Source: JACDBE01 sp963714055
GTDB taxonomy: Bacteria > Actinomycetota > Acidimicrobiia > Spongiisociales > UBA5794
NCBI GenBank assembly: GCA_963714055.1
Contig: OY970227.1
Span: forward strand, 992,001-1,056,000
Direction of reading: 5' to 3'
Length of the DNA: 64,000 bases
In this document: piece by piece, positions 1-8,382 of the stretch
Position numbering within the stretch: the stretch's first letter is position 1
How the letters are laid out: each line of letters opens with the position of its first letter
Program-made: the position numbers and the translations under genes
Notes under the pieces: generated by a model
The model's input: only the letters and a program-made list of their open reading frames with translations
Database searches by the model: none
What the model was told of the DNA's origin: nothing

Positions 1-1
1 G

Positions 2-463
2 CTGCTCGAGATCGCCCGGCAGGCGGGCGATGCGGTGCGGGTCGAGCTGCCGGTGGGCGACGGGATCGTCGTCGTCTACGGGATCCACCCGCCCAGCCCG
101 ATCAACAGCCGCGACGCCCAGCTCCGTGACGAGCTGCTCGCCGAGGTTGGCCGGCTGGTGGCCGCCGAGACCGAGCCGGTGATCGTGATCGGCGACCTCA
201 ACGCCACCCCGTGGTCCGAGGGCTTCCGGTTGCTCGCCGGCCCCGCCGACCTCGCCAACTCCCAGGAGGGCTTCGGCTACGCCGCCTCGTGGCCGGCGAG
301 GTTGCCTCCGTTCGGCCGCATCCCGATCGACCATGCCCTCCACTCCCGGGACCTCACCGTCATTGACCGCCAGCTCGGCCCGGGCACGGCGGCGTCGGAC
401 CACCGCCCGCTGCGAGTCACCCTCACGCCGGCTGCGAGCGACGACTCGACCGGTTCCCCCTGA
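2..463 (+). CDS. Endonuclease/exonuclease/phosphatase (EEP) family protein, C-terminal part
   Basis: The frame is open from the first full codon, so the gene starts upstream of the window and only the last 153 residues are visible. They carry the C-terminal hallmarks of the DNase I/exonuclease III-like fold: VIVIGDLNATPWS (the GDxN metal and catalytic motif), PIDHAL, and SDHRPL near the end with the catalytic Asp-His pair. Family members hydrolyse phosphodiesters or phosphomonoesters. The substrate cannot be read from this fragment, and any N-terminal membrane helices, as some actinobacterial members have, would lie outside the window. The family call is firm; the specific function is unknown. 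Confidence 0.85.
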   Translation: MLEIARQAGDAVRVELPVGDGIVVVYGIHPPSPINSRDAQLRDELLAEVGRLVAAETEPVIVIGDLNATPWSEGFRLLAGPADLANSQEGFGYAASWPARLPPFGRIPIDHALHSRDLTVIDRQLGPGTAASDHRPLRVTLTPAASDDSTGSP

Positions 464-504
464 CCACCTGAGACGTCGCCCGGGTGGTGGCCGTCCCCGA
501 ACGA

Positions 505-550
505 GTGTGTTCACACCCGATCTTCACCTTCGCTTTACGACACTTTTACC
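505..550 (+). promoter_or_regulatory. Candidate PHO-box-like triple direct repeat upstream of the 67-aa gene
   Basis: Three heptamers lie exactly 11 bp apart: CTTCACC (522-528), CTTTACG (533-539) and TTTTACC (544-550). That is the period of OmpR/PhoB-family sites and resembles the GTTCAC repeats before pstS in this window. A short palindrome, GTGTG-TT-CACAC (505-516), lies just upstream. The start codon follows 23 bp after the last repeat. This is seen in sequence only; binding is inferred. Confidence 0.4.
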
Positions 551-573
551 CACCGCAACCCATCCTGGGGGGC

Positions 574-777
574 ATGACTGACAACACGACCCTCGTCGGG
601 TCCAAGGTCTCCGGCAGGCGCCGGCGTCCCAAGGCGTTCGACGGGCTTCGCATCTGCTCCGACATGGGATGCGAGACCCGCCTCTCGCGGTACAACCGGA
701 ACGGGACCTGCTACATGCACAGCCCGATCGTCTTTCCGCGGGTTCGGGGACGCGACGTCCCCGTCATCGACGTCTGA
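574..777 (+). CDS. Small Cys/His (zinc-knuckle-like) protein of unknown function
   Basis: This 67-residue protein starts at the ATG after a CTGGGGGG ribosome-binding sequence. It has a basic N-terminus (SGRRRRPK) and then C-x4-C-x12-C-x2-H in the segment ICSDMGC...RLSRYN...CYMH, which looks like a small zinc-binding module. I do not recognise a named family. It ends 8 bp before the HtrA-like protease gene, so the two are probably co-transcribed from the promoter that carries the 11-bp direct repeats at 522-550. A nucleic-acid or regulatory role is only a guess from its basic, zinc-finger-like character. Confidence 0.6.
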   Translation: MTDNTTLVGSKVSGRRRRPKAFDGLRICSDMGCETRLSRYNRNGTCYMHSPIVFPRVRGRDVPVIDV

Positions 778-785
778 TCGCCTCG

Positions 786-2141
786 ATGCGACCCCCCGAG
801 ACCGTCACCGCCGAACCGACCGAGCGCCTCGCACCAACCGGCTCCCGCCTACCGGTGTGGTACCGGCTGCCAGACGAGCCGCCGCTGGCGACCTATCCCG
901 ATCAGCCGCGCCCCGACGACGACACCGTGGAGCGGCCCGCCACCGCCGGTGAGCCCGTCGGATCGGTCGCCGCCGACCCCTCCTATCCGGCGCCGCCCGA
1001 CCCCGGACAGGTCGACGCCTACCCCGGTAACCGGCTCGTCCCCGCCCCTGCCGCCGTCTCGCGCGGCGGCTCGTGGTTCCAGGCCATCGTCGCCGGGTTG
1101 GTCGGCGCCGCCCTCGCCCTCGCCGGGGCCGCCGTCATCGGCGGTGACGACACCGCGCCCGACGACTCCGCCGCCGCCGCGGCGACACCGAGCGCCGCAC
1201 CCGACCTGGCAGCGCCCTCGACCGGGGGCAACGCCGCCATCGCTGCCGAGGTCCTGCCGTCGATCGTCACCGTGATGGTGGGCAACGACTCCGCCCAGGG
1301 CCTGGACACCGTCGGCTCGGGATCGGGCGTGATCATCTCCGAGGACGGCCTCATCGTCACCAACGACCACGTCGTCGAAGGCGCCCCGGACTATCGGGTC
1401 GTGCTCTCCGACGGACGCACTTCCTATGAGGCGACCCTCATCGGAACCGACCCGGTGACCGACCTGGCGGTGCTCGACATCGAGGCCGCCGGGCTCGTGC
1501 CCATCGAGCTGGGCGCCACCACCGAGCTGAGCGTGGGCGACGCCGCCGTCGCCGTCGGCAGCCCCCTCGGTCTCGACGGCGGCCCTTCGGTGACCGTGGG
1601 TGTGCTTTCGGCCTTCGGTCGCCAGGTGACCACCGACCCGGAACGCACCCTGTTCGGGATGCTGCAGACCGACGCCCCCATCACCCAAGGATCGAGCGGG
1701 GGCGCCCTGGTCGACTCCGAGGGCAGGCTGATCGGGATCACCACCGCCGTCGGCGTATCCGACGTCGGCGTCGAGGGGGTCGGCTTCGCCACCCCGGTCG
1801 AGCTGGTGAGCCGGGTCGTCGACGAGCTGGTCGCCGACGGCTCGATCGAGCACGCCTTCCTCGGGATCCGAGGCGGCACCGCCTTCGACACCTCGCCCGA
1901 CGGGGCCCAGGTGGCGGCCGGCGTCCAGATCGACTCGGTGGAGCCGGGCACGGCGGCGGCCGATGCCGGCCTCGAAGCCGGCGAGATCATCACGTCGGTG
2001 GACGGGGAGCCGTTGATCACGATGGACGAGCTGGTGATCGCCCTCCGCCATCACCGCGCAGGCGACGAGGTGACGCTGACCGTCGTGCCCTCGGCCGGCG
2101 AGACCCCGCGCACCGTCGAAGTCGTCCTCGGCGCCCTCTGA
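786..2141 (+). CDS. HtrA/DegP-like membrane-anchored serine protease with PDZ domain
   Basis: The 451-aa protein has a proline-rich cytoplasmic N-terminus of about 95 residues, a single transmembrane helix (about 98-119), an Ala/Pro linker, a trypsin-like domain and a C-terminal PDZ domain (about 375-450). The catalytic triad is visible: His195 in TNDHVVEG, Asp226 in TDLAVL and Ser304 in GSSGGAL. It should degrade or chaperone misfolded proteins outside the membrane, as in actinobacterial HtrA/PepD proteins. The ATG at 786 is chosen because longer in-frame starts overlap the upstream 67-aa gene. A second paralog lies at 56656-58005 and shares the FGMLQTDAPIT segment. Confidence 0.88.
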   Translation: MRPPETVTAEPTERLAPTGSRLPVWYRLPDEPPLATYPDQPRPDDDTVERPATAGEPVGSVAADPSYPAPPDPGQVDAYPGNRLVPAPAAVSRGGSWFQAIVAGLVGAALALAGAAVIGGDDTAPDDSAAAAATPSAAPDLAAPSTGGNAAIAAEVLPSIVTVMVGNDSAQGLDTVGSGSGVIISEDGLIVTNDHVVEGAPDYRVVLSDGRTSYEATLIGTDPVTDLAVLDIEAAGLVPIELGATTELSVGDAAVAVGSPLGLDGGPSVTVGVLSAFGRQVTTDPERTLFGMLQTDAPITQGSSGGALVDSEGRLIGITTAVGVSDVGVEGVGFATPVELVSRVVDELVADGSIEHAFLGIRGGTAFDTSPDGAQVAAGVQIDSVEPGTAAADAGLEAGEIITSVDGEPLITMDELVIALRHHRAGDEVTLTVVPSAGETPRTVEVVLGAL

Positions 2142-2168
2142 GGCCCGGTGTCTGAGAGTTGCAGACCT

Positions 2169-2210
2169 GCGGGGGCTCGGCCGTCACCATCCCTTCCGGC
2201 GAGCCCCCGC
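2169..2210 (+). terminator. Hairpin after the HtrA gene, likely terminator
   Basis: A perfect 11-bp stem (GCGGGGGCTCG at 2169-2179 pairing with 2200-2210) with a 20-nt loop starts 27 bp after the htrA stop and before the leaderless promoter of the peptidase gene. There is no T-tract, as is common in high-GC genomes. Confidence 0.5.
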
Positions 2211-2249
2211 CCCGCCTCCGCTCCCGGCGGGACGCTCTCCACTGAGGCC

Positions 2250-2255
2250 TAGTCT
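2250..2255 (+). promoter_or_regulatory. -10 hexamer TAGTCT, apparent leaderless promoter of the M3 peptidase
   Basis: TAGTCT is separated from the ATG at 2264 by 8 nt. This places the expected transcription start at or next to the start codon, and there is no ribosome-binding sequence between them. Confidence 0.5.
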
Positions 2256-2263
2256 CCCTCGTC

Positions 2264-4198
2264 ATGCCGCTCGACTTCACCTCGATCACCGCGTCGTCGG
2301 TGACCGCCCTCACCGACCAGGCGATCGCCGAGGCAGACGCCCTGGTCACCGCCATCGATGCCACCGACCCCCTTCCCTCCCTCGAGCGGGCGGTCACCGT
2401 GATCCGGGACGCCGGCGGCTCCGGAGCCTTCATGGCGCAGGTGCACCCGGACCCGGAGGTGCGCGTCGCCGCCAGCGAGGCCGAGGAACGCCTCGACAAG
2501 TGGGCCACCGACCTGACCTTCCGCCGCCCGGTCTACGAGGCGCTGATCACCTACGCCGGCTCCGAAGGGGCCGCCGCGCTCGAAGGCACCAGCCGCCGGC
2601 TGCTCGACCACTGGCTGCGTGACTTCCGGCGCGCCGGGCACGAGCTCGACGACGACTCCCGCACCGAGCTGCAACGCCTGCAGAACCGGCTGGTAGAGCT
2701 GCAAGTCGCCTTCGATCGCAATCTCGCCGAGTGGGAGGACGGGCTGGAGCTGGAGCGTTCCCGGCTCGACGGCCTCCCCGACAGTTACCTCGACGGCCTG
2801 AAGACCACCGAGGACGGCCGGTACCGGGTGTCGATGGACTATCCCGACTACGTCCCGTTCATGCAGCAGGCCACCGATCGCGACGCCCGCCGCGACCTGC
2901 AGCACAAGTTCTGGAACCGGGCCACCGACGCCAACCGGCCCCTCCTCGAGGAGGCCGTGGCCATCCGCCTGGAGATCGCCCGGCTGCTCGGGTACCCGAC
3001 CTGGGCGCATTACGCCATAGAGGTCAAGATGGCGGAGCGGCCCGAGGCGGTCGAGGAGTTCTACGACTCCGTCGTGCCGGGGCTCATCACCAAGGCGGAC
3101 GCCGAGCTCGCCACTCTCACCGAGCTCCACCAGGGGGACCATCCCGGAGAGCGCGTTGAGCCATGGGACTGGAACTTCCTCGACGACGTGCAGCGCCGGC
3201 TCGACCACGGCATCGACCAGAACGAGGTCGCCGCCTACTTCCCGCTCGAGGCGGTGGTGAAAGGCATGTTCGACCTCACCGGCGAGGTGTTCGGGTTGGA
3301 CTACCGGATCGTGGACGAGGCGGCGGCGTGGCACCCCGACGTCACCCTCTACGAGATCATCGACGGCGAAACGGGGCGCCCCGTCGCCAGTTTCTACGCC
3401 GACCTGTTCCCGCGCGAGGGCAAGTTCGGCCACGCCGCCGCTTTCTCGATCCGGTACGGGATGGCATCACCACATGGCTACCGGATGCCGGTGGCGGCAA
3501 TCGTGGCGAACCTCACCAAGCCAACCGCCACCGCCCCGTCGCTGCTCAAGCACAGCGAGGTGCTCACCCTGTTCCATGAGTTCGGGCACATCCTCCACTT
3601 CTGCCTCACCACGGTCTCCGAGGCCCGGTTCTCGGGCTACGACACCGAGTGGGACTTCGTCGAGGCCCCGTCGCAGATCATGGAGAACTGGACGTGGGAG
3701 CCCGAGGTCCTGCGGCGCTTCGCCCGGCACCACGAGACGGGGGAGCCGATTCCCGCCGACCTGGTCGGCCGCCTGGTGGCCGTCCGCGATCTCAACGTCG
3801 GTCTGCACATGATGCGCCAGGTGTCCTTCGGCAAGCTCGACCTTGGGATGCACGCCGTCGACCACGAGGTCGACCTCATGGACGTGTACCGGGAGGCGTA
3901 CGCCTATTCACGCCTGCCGTTCCGTGAGGACACCTTCATGCCCGCCAGCTTCGGCCACCTGATGGGCGGCTACGACGCCGGGTACTACGGCTACCTGTGG
4001 GCCGAGGTGTACGGCGACGACATGTTCTCCGAGTTCTCCCGCATCGGGATCACCAATCACGAGGTGGGGATGCGCTACCGCAACGAGGTGCTCGCCACCG
4101 GCGGCTCGCGCGACGCCATCGACCACCTGCGCGCCTTCCTCGGACGTGAGCCCAACAGTGAGGCATTCCTCGCCAAGCTCGGGCTGGACCAGGCCTGA
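2264..4198 (+). CDS. M3 family zinc oligopeptidase (oligopeptidase A / dipeptidyl carboxypeptidase-like)
   Basis: The 644-aa protein matches the thimet-oligopeptidase fold in length. The zinc-binding motif is LFHEFGHILHF, with His438, Glu439 and His442, and a third ligand Glu lies about 25 residues later in FVEAPSQIMENW. The conserved C-terminal GHLMGGYDAGYYGYLWAEVY segment is also present. Such enzymes cleave short peptides in the cytoplasm as a late step of protein turnover. It is a single gene that appears to have its own leaderless promoter. No signal peptide is visible. The exact specificity (endopeptidase or C-terminal dipeptidase) cannot be assigned. Confidence 0.9.
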   Translation: MPLDFTSITASSVTALTDQAIAEADALVTAIDATDPLPSLERAVTVIRDAGGSGAFMAQVHPDPEVRVAASEAEERLDKWATDLTFRRPVYEALITYAGSEGAAALEGTSRRLLDHWLRDFRRAGHELDDDSRTELQRLQNRLVELQVAFDRNLAEWEDGLELERSRLDGLPDSYLDGLKTTEDGRYRVSMDYPDYVPFMQQATDRDARRDLQHKFWNRATDANRPLLEEAVAIRLEIARLLGYPTWAHYAIEVKMAERPEAVEEFYDSVVPGLITKADAELATLTELHQGDHPGERVEPWDWNFLDDVQRRLDHGIDQNEVAAYFPLEAVVKGMFDLTGEVFGLDYRIVDEAAAWHPDVTLYEIIDGETGRPVASFYADLFPREGKFGHAAAFSIRYGMASPHGYRMPVAAIVANLTKPTATAPSLLKHSEVLTLFHEFGHILHFCLTTVSEARFSGYDTEWDFVEAPSQIMENWTWEPEVLRRFARHHETGEPIPADLVGRLVAVRDLNVGLHMMRQVSFGKLDLGMHAVDHEVDLMDVYREAYAYSRLPFREDTFMPASFGHLMGGYDAGYYGYLWAEVYGDDMFSEFSRIGITNHEVGMRYRNEVLATGGSRDAIDHLRAFLGREPNSEAFLAKLGLDQA

Positions 4199-4227
4199 CG
4201 CCGAGCGGCCGCCGCCCCGACGCCGGC

Positions 4228-5010
4228 TCACACCCCGTGGAGCATGCCACCGTCCACCTGGAGCGTGGCGCCGGTGATGTAGGAGGCGGCATCCGAGAGC
4301 AGGAAGACGGCGGCCCTGGCGTACTCGTCGGGCTCCCCGTAGCGTCCCAGCGGGATCGACGCCTCGAACCCCTCGCGGACGTCCAGCGGGTCGGCGCCCC
4401 GGCGCCGGGCCGACTCCTCATCGAGGGCGCGGACCCGCTCGGTGGAGATGCGGCCCGGGATCAGGTGGTTGACCCTGATTCCCGACGACGCCCACTCGGT
4501 GGCGAGGGCCTTGGCCAGCGCCGCCACCCCGGACCGGAACACCGTGGACAGCAGCAGAGTCCCGATGGGCTCGCGCACCGAAGTCGACGTCATGAACAGC
4601 ATCGCCGAGCCGGGGCCGAGTAGCGGCCGGGCATGGCGGGCGAACGACACCGCCGAAGCCAGGACCAGTCGGTAGGCGTCGTCCCACTGCGCCGGGGTGA
4701 GGTCGCCGAACATCCCGTACGGCGGCCCACCGGCATTGGGGACGACGAGGTCGAGGCCACCCATCAAGGCGGCGGCGTCCTCGACGAACGTGCGCACCGA
4801 GCCCTCGGCGGAGACGTCGCACACCAGCGCCCGGACCGTCGCCCCGGTGGCGTCGCCGATGGCGGTGGCGGCGGCGTTCACCCGCTCGGCGTCACGGCTG
4901 CCGATGGTGACCTGGCACCCCTCCCGCGCCAGCTCCATGGCGATGGCGTGGCCGAGCCCGGTCGAGGCGGCGGCCACCACCGCCCGCTTGCCGGAGAGCC
5001 CGAGGTCCAC
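4228..5010 (-). CDS. SDR family oxidoreductase with degenerate catalytic tetrad
   Basis: The 260-aa protein has the Rossmann signature of classical short-chain dehydrogenases: AAASTGLGHAIA near residue 14 for the dinucleotide, NAGG near residue 90 and a C-terminal ITGATLQVDGG. Where FabG-type enzymes have YxxxK, it reads LLLSTVFRSGVAALAKA, so both the catalytic Tyr and Lys appear replaced. Related FabG-like subgroups with this change exist, and whether they reduce 3-oxoacyl substrates is unclear. The start is the GTG at 5010, six bases after a TAGCCT hexamer. It is a single gene with no operon partner. Confidence 0.8.
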   Translation of the reverse strand: MDLGLSGKRAVVAAASTGLGHAIAMELAREGCQVTIGSRDAERVNAAATAIGDATGATVRALVCDVSAEGSVRTFVEDAAALMGGLDLVVPNAGGPPYGMFGDLTPAQWDDAYRLVLASAVSFARHARPLLGPGSAMLFMTSTSVREPIGTLLLSTVFRSGVAALAKALATEWASSGIRVNHLIPGRISTERVRALDEESARRRGADPLDVREGFEASIPLGRYGEPDEYARAAVFLLSDAASYITGATLQVDGGMLHGV

Positions 5011-5016
5011 GACCCC

Positions 5017-5022
5017 AGGCTA
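5017..5022 (-). promoter_or_regulatory. -10 hexamer TAGCCT, apparent leaderless promoter of the SDR gene
   Basis: On the minus strand TAGCCT is followed after 6 nt by the GTG at 5010. The same hexamer and spacing occur before menD and the Vgb-like gene. Confidence 0.5.
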
Positions 5023-5072
5023 GGGCCGAGGTGCCGGCCTCACTTCCCGGGCGGCGGCCCGCCGTCCCGGAG

Positions 5073-5125
5073 GCGAACTTTGAGCGATTGACTCCACCAC
5101 ATGGCGTCACTCGCTCAAAGTTCGC
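5073..5125. repeat. Dispersed palindromic repeat, family 1, copy 1
   Basis: Twenty-base arms (5073-5092 and 5106-5125, 19 of 20 matching) carry the core AACTTTGAGCG and flank a 13-nt loop. The reverse complement closely matches the two copies at 49241-49291 and 49312-49360, including the loop (GCCATGTGGTG...). One arm contains the menE stop codon (5115-5117), so the last residues of MenE (QREL) are encoded by the repeat. Confidence 0.85.
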
Positions 5126-6449
5126 GTTGCAGGTCGCCGGCGGCGAGGGTGGTAGCGGCGATGCGGTCGAGCTTGCCGTTGGGGAGCAAGGGCAGCTCGT
5201 CGACGACCACGAGCCGCTTGGGGACCTCGTGGGGAGCGAGGCTCTGCCGAGAGCGCCGGGCGACTTCCTCCTCGTCGTAACCCTCGCCGGCGACCACCAG
5301 GGCGGTCACCATCTCGCCCCACTCGGCGTCAGCGACCCCCACCACGGCCGCCGCGGTGACCATGACGCCGTCCACCAACGCCGCCTCGACCCGCTGGGGG
5401 ACGACCCTCTCGCCCCCGGTGCGGATGACCTCGTCCGCCCTCCCCTCCACCACCAGCCGGCCGTAGCCGTCGAACCTCCCCAGGTCGCCGGTGCGCAATG
5501 GCCCGGTGCGCTCGGGCTCCAGGCCGTAGCCGACCGACACCGCCTCCCCTTCCACCAGGATCTCCCCGACGCGGCCATCGGCGGCGTCGACGGTGACGCT
5601 GAGCCCGTCGAGCGGCCGGCCCGCCGTTCCCATCGCCGCCTGTTGCTCGCCGGGGGCGACGGTGGCGATCTGTGAGCAGGTCTCGGTCGAGCCGTAGGTG
5701 GCGAGCACCGGCAGCCCGGCGTCGAGAGCGCGTCGAATCAGCCGCGGCGGCACCGCGGCACCACCGACCAGGACGGCGCGGGCTCCCCGATAGCGAACCG
5801 GGCCGGCGTCGAGGACCCTGGCGAGCATCGTCGGAACCAGGCTGGCGTAGGTGACGGCACCGGAGGCGAGTAGGTCGGCGGTCGCCATCGCATCGAACGG
5901 GGTCTGGAGGACGACCGCGCCACCGGCGGCGGCGCTGCGCCAGAGCACCGAGAGGCCACCGACGTGGTGGAGCGGCAGGGCGAGCAGCCAGCGGTCGCCG
6001 GCGTCGTTGCCCAAGCGGGCCTGAGAGGCGGATACGGCGGCGGCGACATTGGCCTGGGACAGGCGGACCGCCTTCGGGACCCCGGTCGACCCGGATGTGG
6101 GCACCCAGGTGTGGTCCCCGGCCTCGAACGAGCTGCGGTCGACCAGCTCCCACGTGGACAGCGCCGCCCTCAAGTCGGGGCCGGGCCGGGCCGGGGAGAC
6201 GATGGGCACCGCCCCGGTGCGCCAGCGGGCCCACAGCCGGGTGATGCCGTCGAGGTCGGCGACGGCCACCACCGCCTGGCGGGACCCCGGTTCGAGCGGT
6301 GGCTCGGCGGTGGCGATCTCGGCTTCGATCCGCTGGTCCAGCGTGGCGTAATCGACCACCAGCCCGTCACCGACCACCAACGCCGGTGCCGTGGGGGTCT
6401 TGGCGGCGGCGGCGGCGACCCAGTCCGGGCCGCCAGGGGGTGCGGTCAT
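5115..6449 (-). CDS. menE: o-Succinylbenzoate--CoA ligase (MenE)
   Basis: This 444-aa AMP-forming ligase activates o-succinylbenzoate to its CoA ester in menaquinone synthesis. It shows the P-loop PTSGSTGVPKA, the YGSTETCSQI motif, RTGDLGRFDGYGRL with the ATP-binding Asp, and the C-terminal catalytic-lysine region LLPNGKLDR. At about 440 residues it is shorter than general acyl-CoA synthetases, as is usual for MenE. The function is supported by its position divergent from menB-menA. The ATG at 6449 is chosen because the next upstream in-frame region lacks similarity and a TACTGT hexamer sits 10 nt before it. Its stop lies inside a dispersed palindromic repeat. Confidence 0.85.
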   Translation of the reverse strand: MTAPPGGPDWVAAAAAKTPTAPALVVGDGLVVDYATLDQRIEAEIATAEPPLEPGSRQAVVAVADLDGITRLWARWRTGAVPIVSPARPGPDLRAALSTWELVDRSSFEAGDHTWVPTSGSTGVPKAVRLSQANVAAAVSASQARLGNDAGDRWLLALPLHHVGGLSVLWRSAAAGGAVVLQTPFDAMATADLLASGAVTYASLVPTMLARVLDAGPVRYRGARAVLVGGAAVPPRLIRRALDAGLPVLATYGSTETCSQIATVAPGEQQAAMGTAGRPLDGLSVTVDAADGRVGEILVEGEAVSVGYGLEPERTGPLRTGDLGRFDGYGRLVVEGRADEVIRTGGERVVPQRVEAALVDGVMVTAAAVVGVADAEWGEMVTALVVAGEGYDEEEVARRSRQSLAPHEVPKRLVVVDELPLLPNGKLDRIAATTLAAGDLQREL

Positions 6450-6459
6450 GGCGCTCACT

Positions 6460-6465
6460 ACAGTA
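6460..6465 (-). promoter_or_regulatory. -10 hexamer TACTGT before menE
   Basis: On the minus strand TACTGT is followed after 10 nt by the menE ATG, leaving at most a leader of a few bases. No ribosome-binding sequence is present. Confidence 0.4.
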
Positions 6466-6564
6466 TCCGGCCCCGGTGCGAGGGATGGGACGACCCGGGT
6501 GGGCGGACGGGTGACGAGCACGGTGGCAGGGGCGGGTGGCGAGAACGGGTGGGAGGGACGGGCG

Positions 6565-7465
6565 ATGAGGACAGTGTCCGAGATCTTCGACCCGGCCGCC
6601 TGGGACCCGGTCGAGGGCTTCGATTTCGAGGACATCACCTACCACCGGGCCGGTGCGGTCGGTGCCGTCCGCATCGCCTTCGACCGCCCCGAGGTGCGCA
6701 ACGCCTTCCGCCCGGCCACCGTCGACGAGCTCTACACCGCTCTGGATCACGCCCGGACGAGCTCCGACGTCGGGTGCGTGCTGCTCACCGGGAACGGGCC
6801 ATCTGCCCGAGGACGGCGGGTGGGCCTTCTGCTCCGGCGGGGACCAGCGGATCCGTGGCGCCGACGGCTACCGCTACGCCGACGGGGACGGCGAGGTCGA
6901 CCCGGCGCGGCTGGGCCGCCTCCACATCCTCGAGGTGCAGCGGCTCATCAGGTTCATGCCCAAGGTGGTGATCGCCGTGGTGCCCGGATGGGCGGCTGGC
7001 GGCGGGCACAGCCTGCACGTGGTGTGCGACCTCACCCTGGCCAGCGCCGAGCACGCCCGGTTCAAGCAGACCGACGCCGATGTCGCCAGCTTCGACGGCG
7101 GGTACGGGTCGGCGCTGCTCGCCCGCCAGGTGGGTCAGAAGCGGGCACGCGAGATCTTCTTCCTGGGCCGCACCTACACGGGGGCGGAGATGATGGCGAT
7201 GGGAGCGGTCAACGCGGTGGTCCCCCACAACGACCTGGAGAAGGTGGCGCTGGAATGGGCCGGGGAGATCACCGCCAAGAGCCCCACCGCCCAGCGGATG
7301 TTGAAGTACGCCTTCAACCTGCCCGACGACGGCCTGGTCGGCCAGCAGCTCTTCGCCGGCGAGGCCACCCGCCTCGCCTACGGGTCGGACGAGGCGGTGG
7401 AGGGACGCGACGCCTTCCTGGGGAAGCGACCCCCGGACTACCGCTCGTTCCCCTGGCACTACTGA
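6565..7465 (+). CDS. menB: 1,4-Dihydroxy-2-naphthoyl-CoA synthase (MenB), frameshifted as read
   Basis: This crotonase-fold enzyme cyclises o-succinylbenzoyl-CoA to 1,4-dihydroxy-2-naphthoyl-CoA. The N-terminal part (FDFEDITYHRAGAVGAVRIA, RPEVRNAF, VLLTGNGPS) is in one frame. The rest (PEDGGWAFCSGGDQR, GWAAGGGHSLHVVCDLTLAS, KQTDADVASFDGGYGS, ending RPPDYRSFPWHY) is one base out. MenB proteins normally read GNGPS straight into DGGWAFCSGGDQ, so one extra base at about 6805 explains the break, and removing it gives 299 residues. Everything else is canonical, so a sequencing error is more likely than a dead gene. The start is the ATG after GGAGGG. menA follows directly after the stop. Confidence 0.88.
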
Positions 7466-8362
7466 GTGGTGACTGACCACCGGACCGGCCGGGTGCAGGC
7501 ATGGCTGCTGGCCGCCCGCCCGGCGACCTTGTGGGCGTCGGTGACCCCGGTGGTGGTGGCCGGCGCCCTGGCCGCCGCCGACGGGGTCTTCCGCGTCGAC
7601 ATCTTCGTAGCCGTGCTGGCGGTGGCCGCCCTGCTCCAGGTGGCGGTCAACTTCGCCAACGACCTCGAGGACGCCGTTCGCGGGGTCGACACCGAGCACC
7701 GCACCGGGCCTCCCCGGGCGGTGGCCTCCGGGCTGATCACCCCGGGGGCCATGCGCCTCGGCATCGGCGTGGTCGTCGCCGCGGCCACCCTGTGCGGGTT
7801 GTACGTCGCCTTCGTCAGCGGGCCCGAGATGCTGCTCATCGGGCTGGCGGCGGTGCTGGCCGCCCTCGGCTACAGCGGCGGGCCCCGCCCCTACGCCTCA
7901 CTCGGGCTGGGTGAGGTGTCGGTCTTCGTGTTCTTCGGGCCGGTGGTGACCGTGGGGAGCCGCTACGCCTTCGATCGGTCCGCCCCACGGGACGCCTGGG
8001 TCGCCTCGGTGGTGATGGGCCTGCTCGCCGCCGCCATCCTCGTCGCCAACAACCTGCGCGACATCCCGACCGACGAGGCGGCGGGCAAGCGGACGCTGGC
8101 GGTTCGGATCGGTGACCGCGCCACCCGCCGCCTGTACGTGGTCCTGGTGGCGCTCGCCTTCGCCGTCCTCCTGCTCGGCGCATCGGCTCGGTGGTTGCCG
8201 CCGTGGTCGGCGCTCGGGCTGATCGCCGTCCCGTTCGCCGTGAACGTCGCCCGACCGGTGACGTCGGGCGCCACCGCCGCCGGGCTGGTGCCGGTCCTGG
8301 TGGGCACCTCCCGGCTGATGGCGCTCACCGGGAGCCTGATGGCGGTGGGAATCCTCGTCTGA
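7466..8362 (+). CDS. menA: 1,4-Dihydroxy-2-naphthoate polyprenyltransferase (MenA)
   Basis: This 298-aa UbiA-family membrane prenyltransferase transfers the polyprenyl chain to dihydroxynaphthoate to give demethylmenaquinone. The first Asp-rich motif is NFANDLEDAVRGVD, followed by the MenA-type EHRTGPPRAVASG. The second is NNLRDIPTDEAAGKRTLAVRIG. About eight or nine hydrophobic helices are visible. It starts with GTG immediately after the menB stop, so the two form an operon. The convergent DUF6390-like gene begins 20 bp past its stop. Confidence 0.9.
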   Translation: MVTDHRTGRVQAWLLAARPATLWASVTPVVVAGALAAADGVFRVDIFVAVLAVAALLQVAVNFANDLEDAVRGVDTEHRTGPPRAVASGLITPGAMRLGIGVVVAAATLCGLYVAFVSGPEMLLIGLAAVLAALGYSGGPRPYASLGLGEVSVFVFFGPVVTVGSRYAFDRSAPRDAWVASVVMGLLAAAILVANNLRDIPTDEAAGKRTLAVRIGDRATRRLYVVLVALAFAVLLLGASARWLPPWSALGLIAVPFAVNVARPVTSGATAAGLVPVLVGTSRLMALTGSLMAVGILV

Positions 8363-8382
8363 CCGGTAGGCGTCGCCCGCCG

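Noticed and set aside
849..2054. Long open frame antisense to the HtrA gene (and similar ones at 2249-3433, 27945-29330, 40652-42139)
   Set aside because: In such GC-rich DNA the opposite strand of a real gene often stays open. The translations are low-complexity, lack recognisable motifs and overlap genes with clear catalytic residues.
6790..6820. Programmed ribosomal frameshifting in menB
   Set aside because: There is no slippery sequence or downstream structure typical of recoding, MenB is not known to use it, and several other genes in the window show similar single-base breaks.
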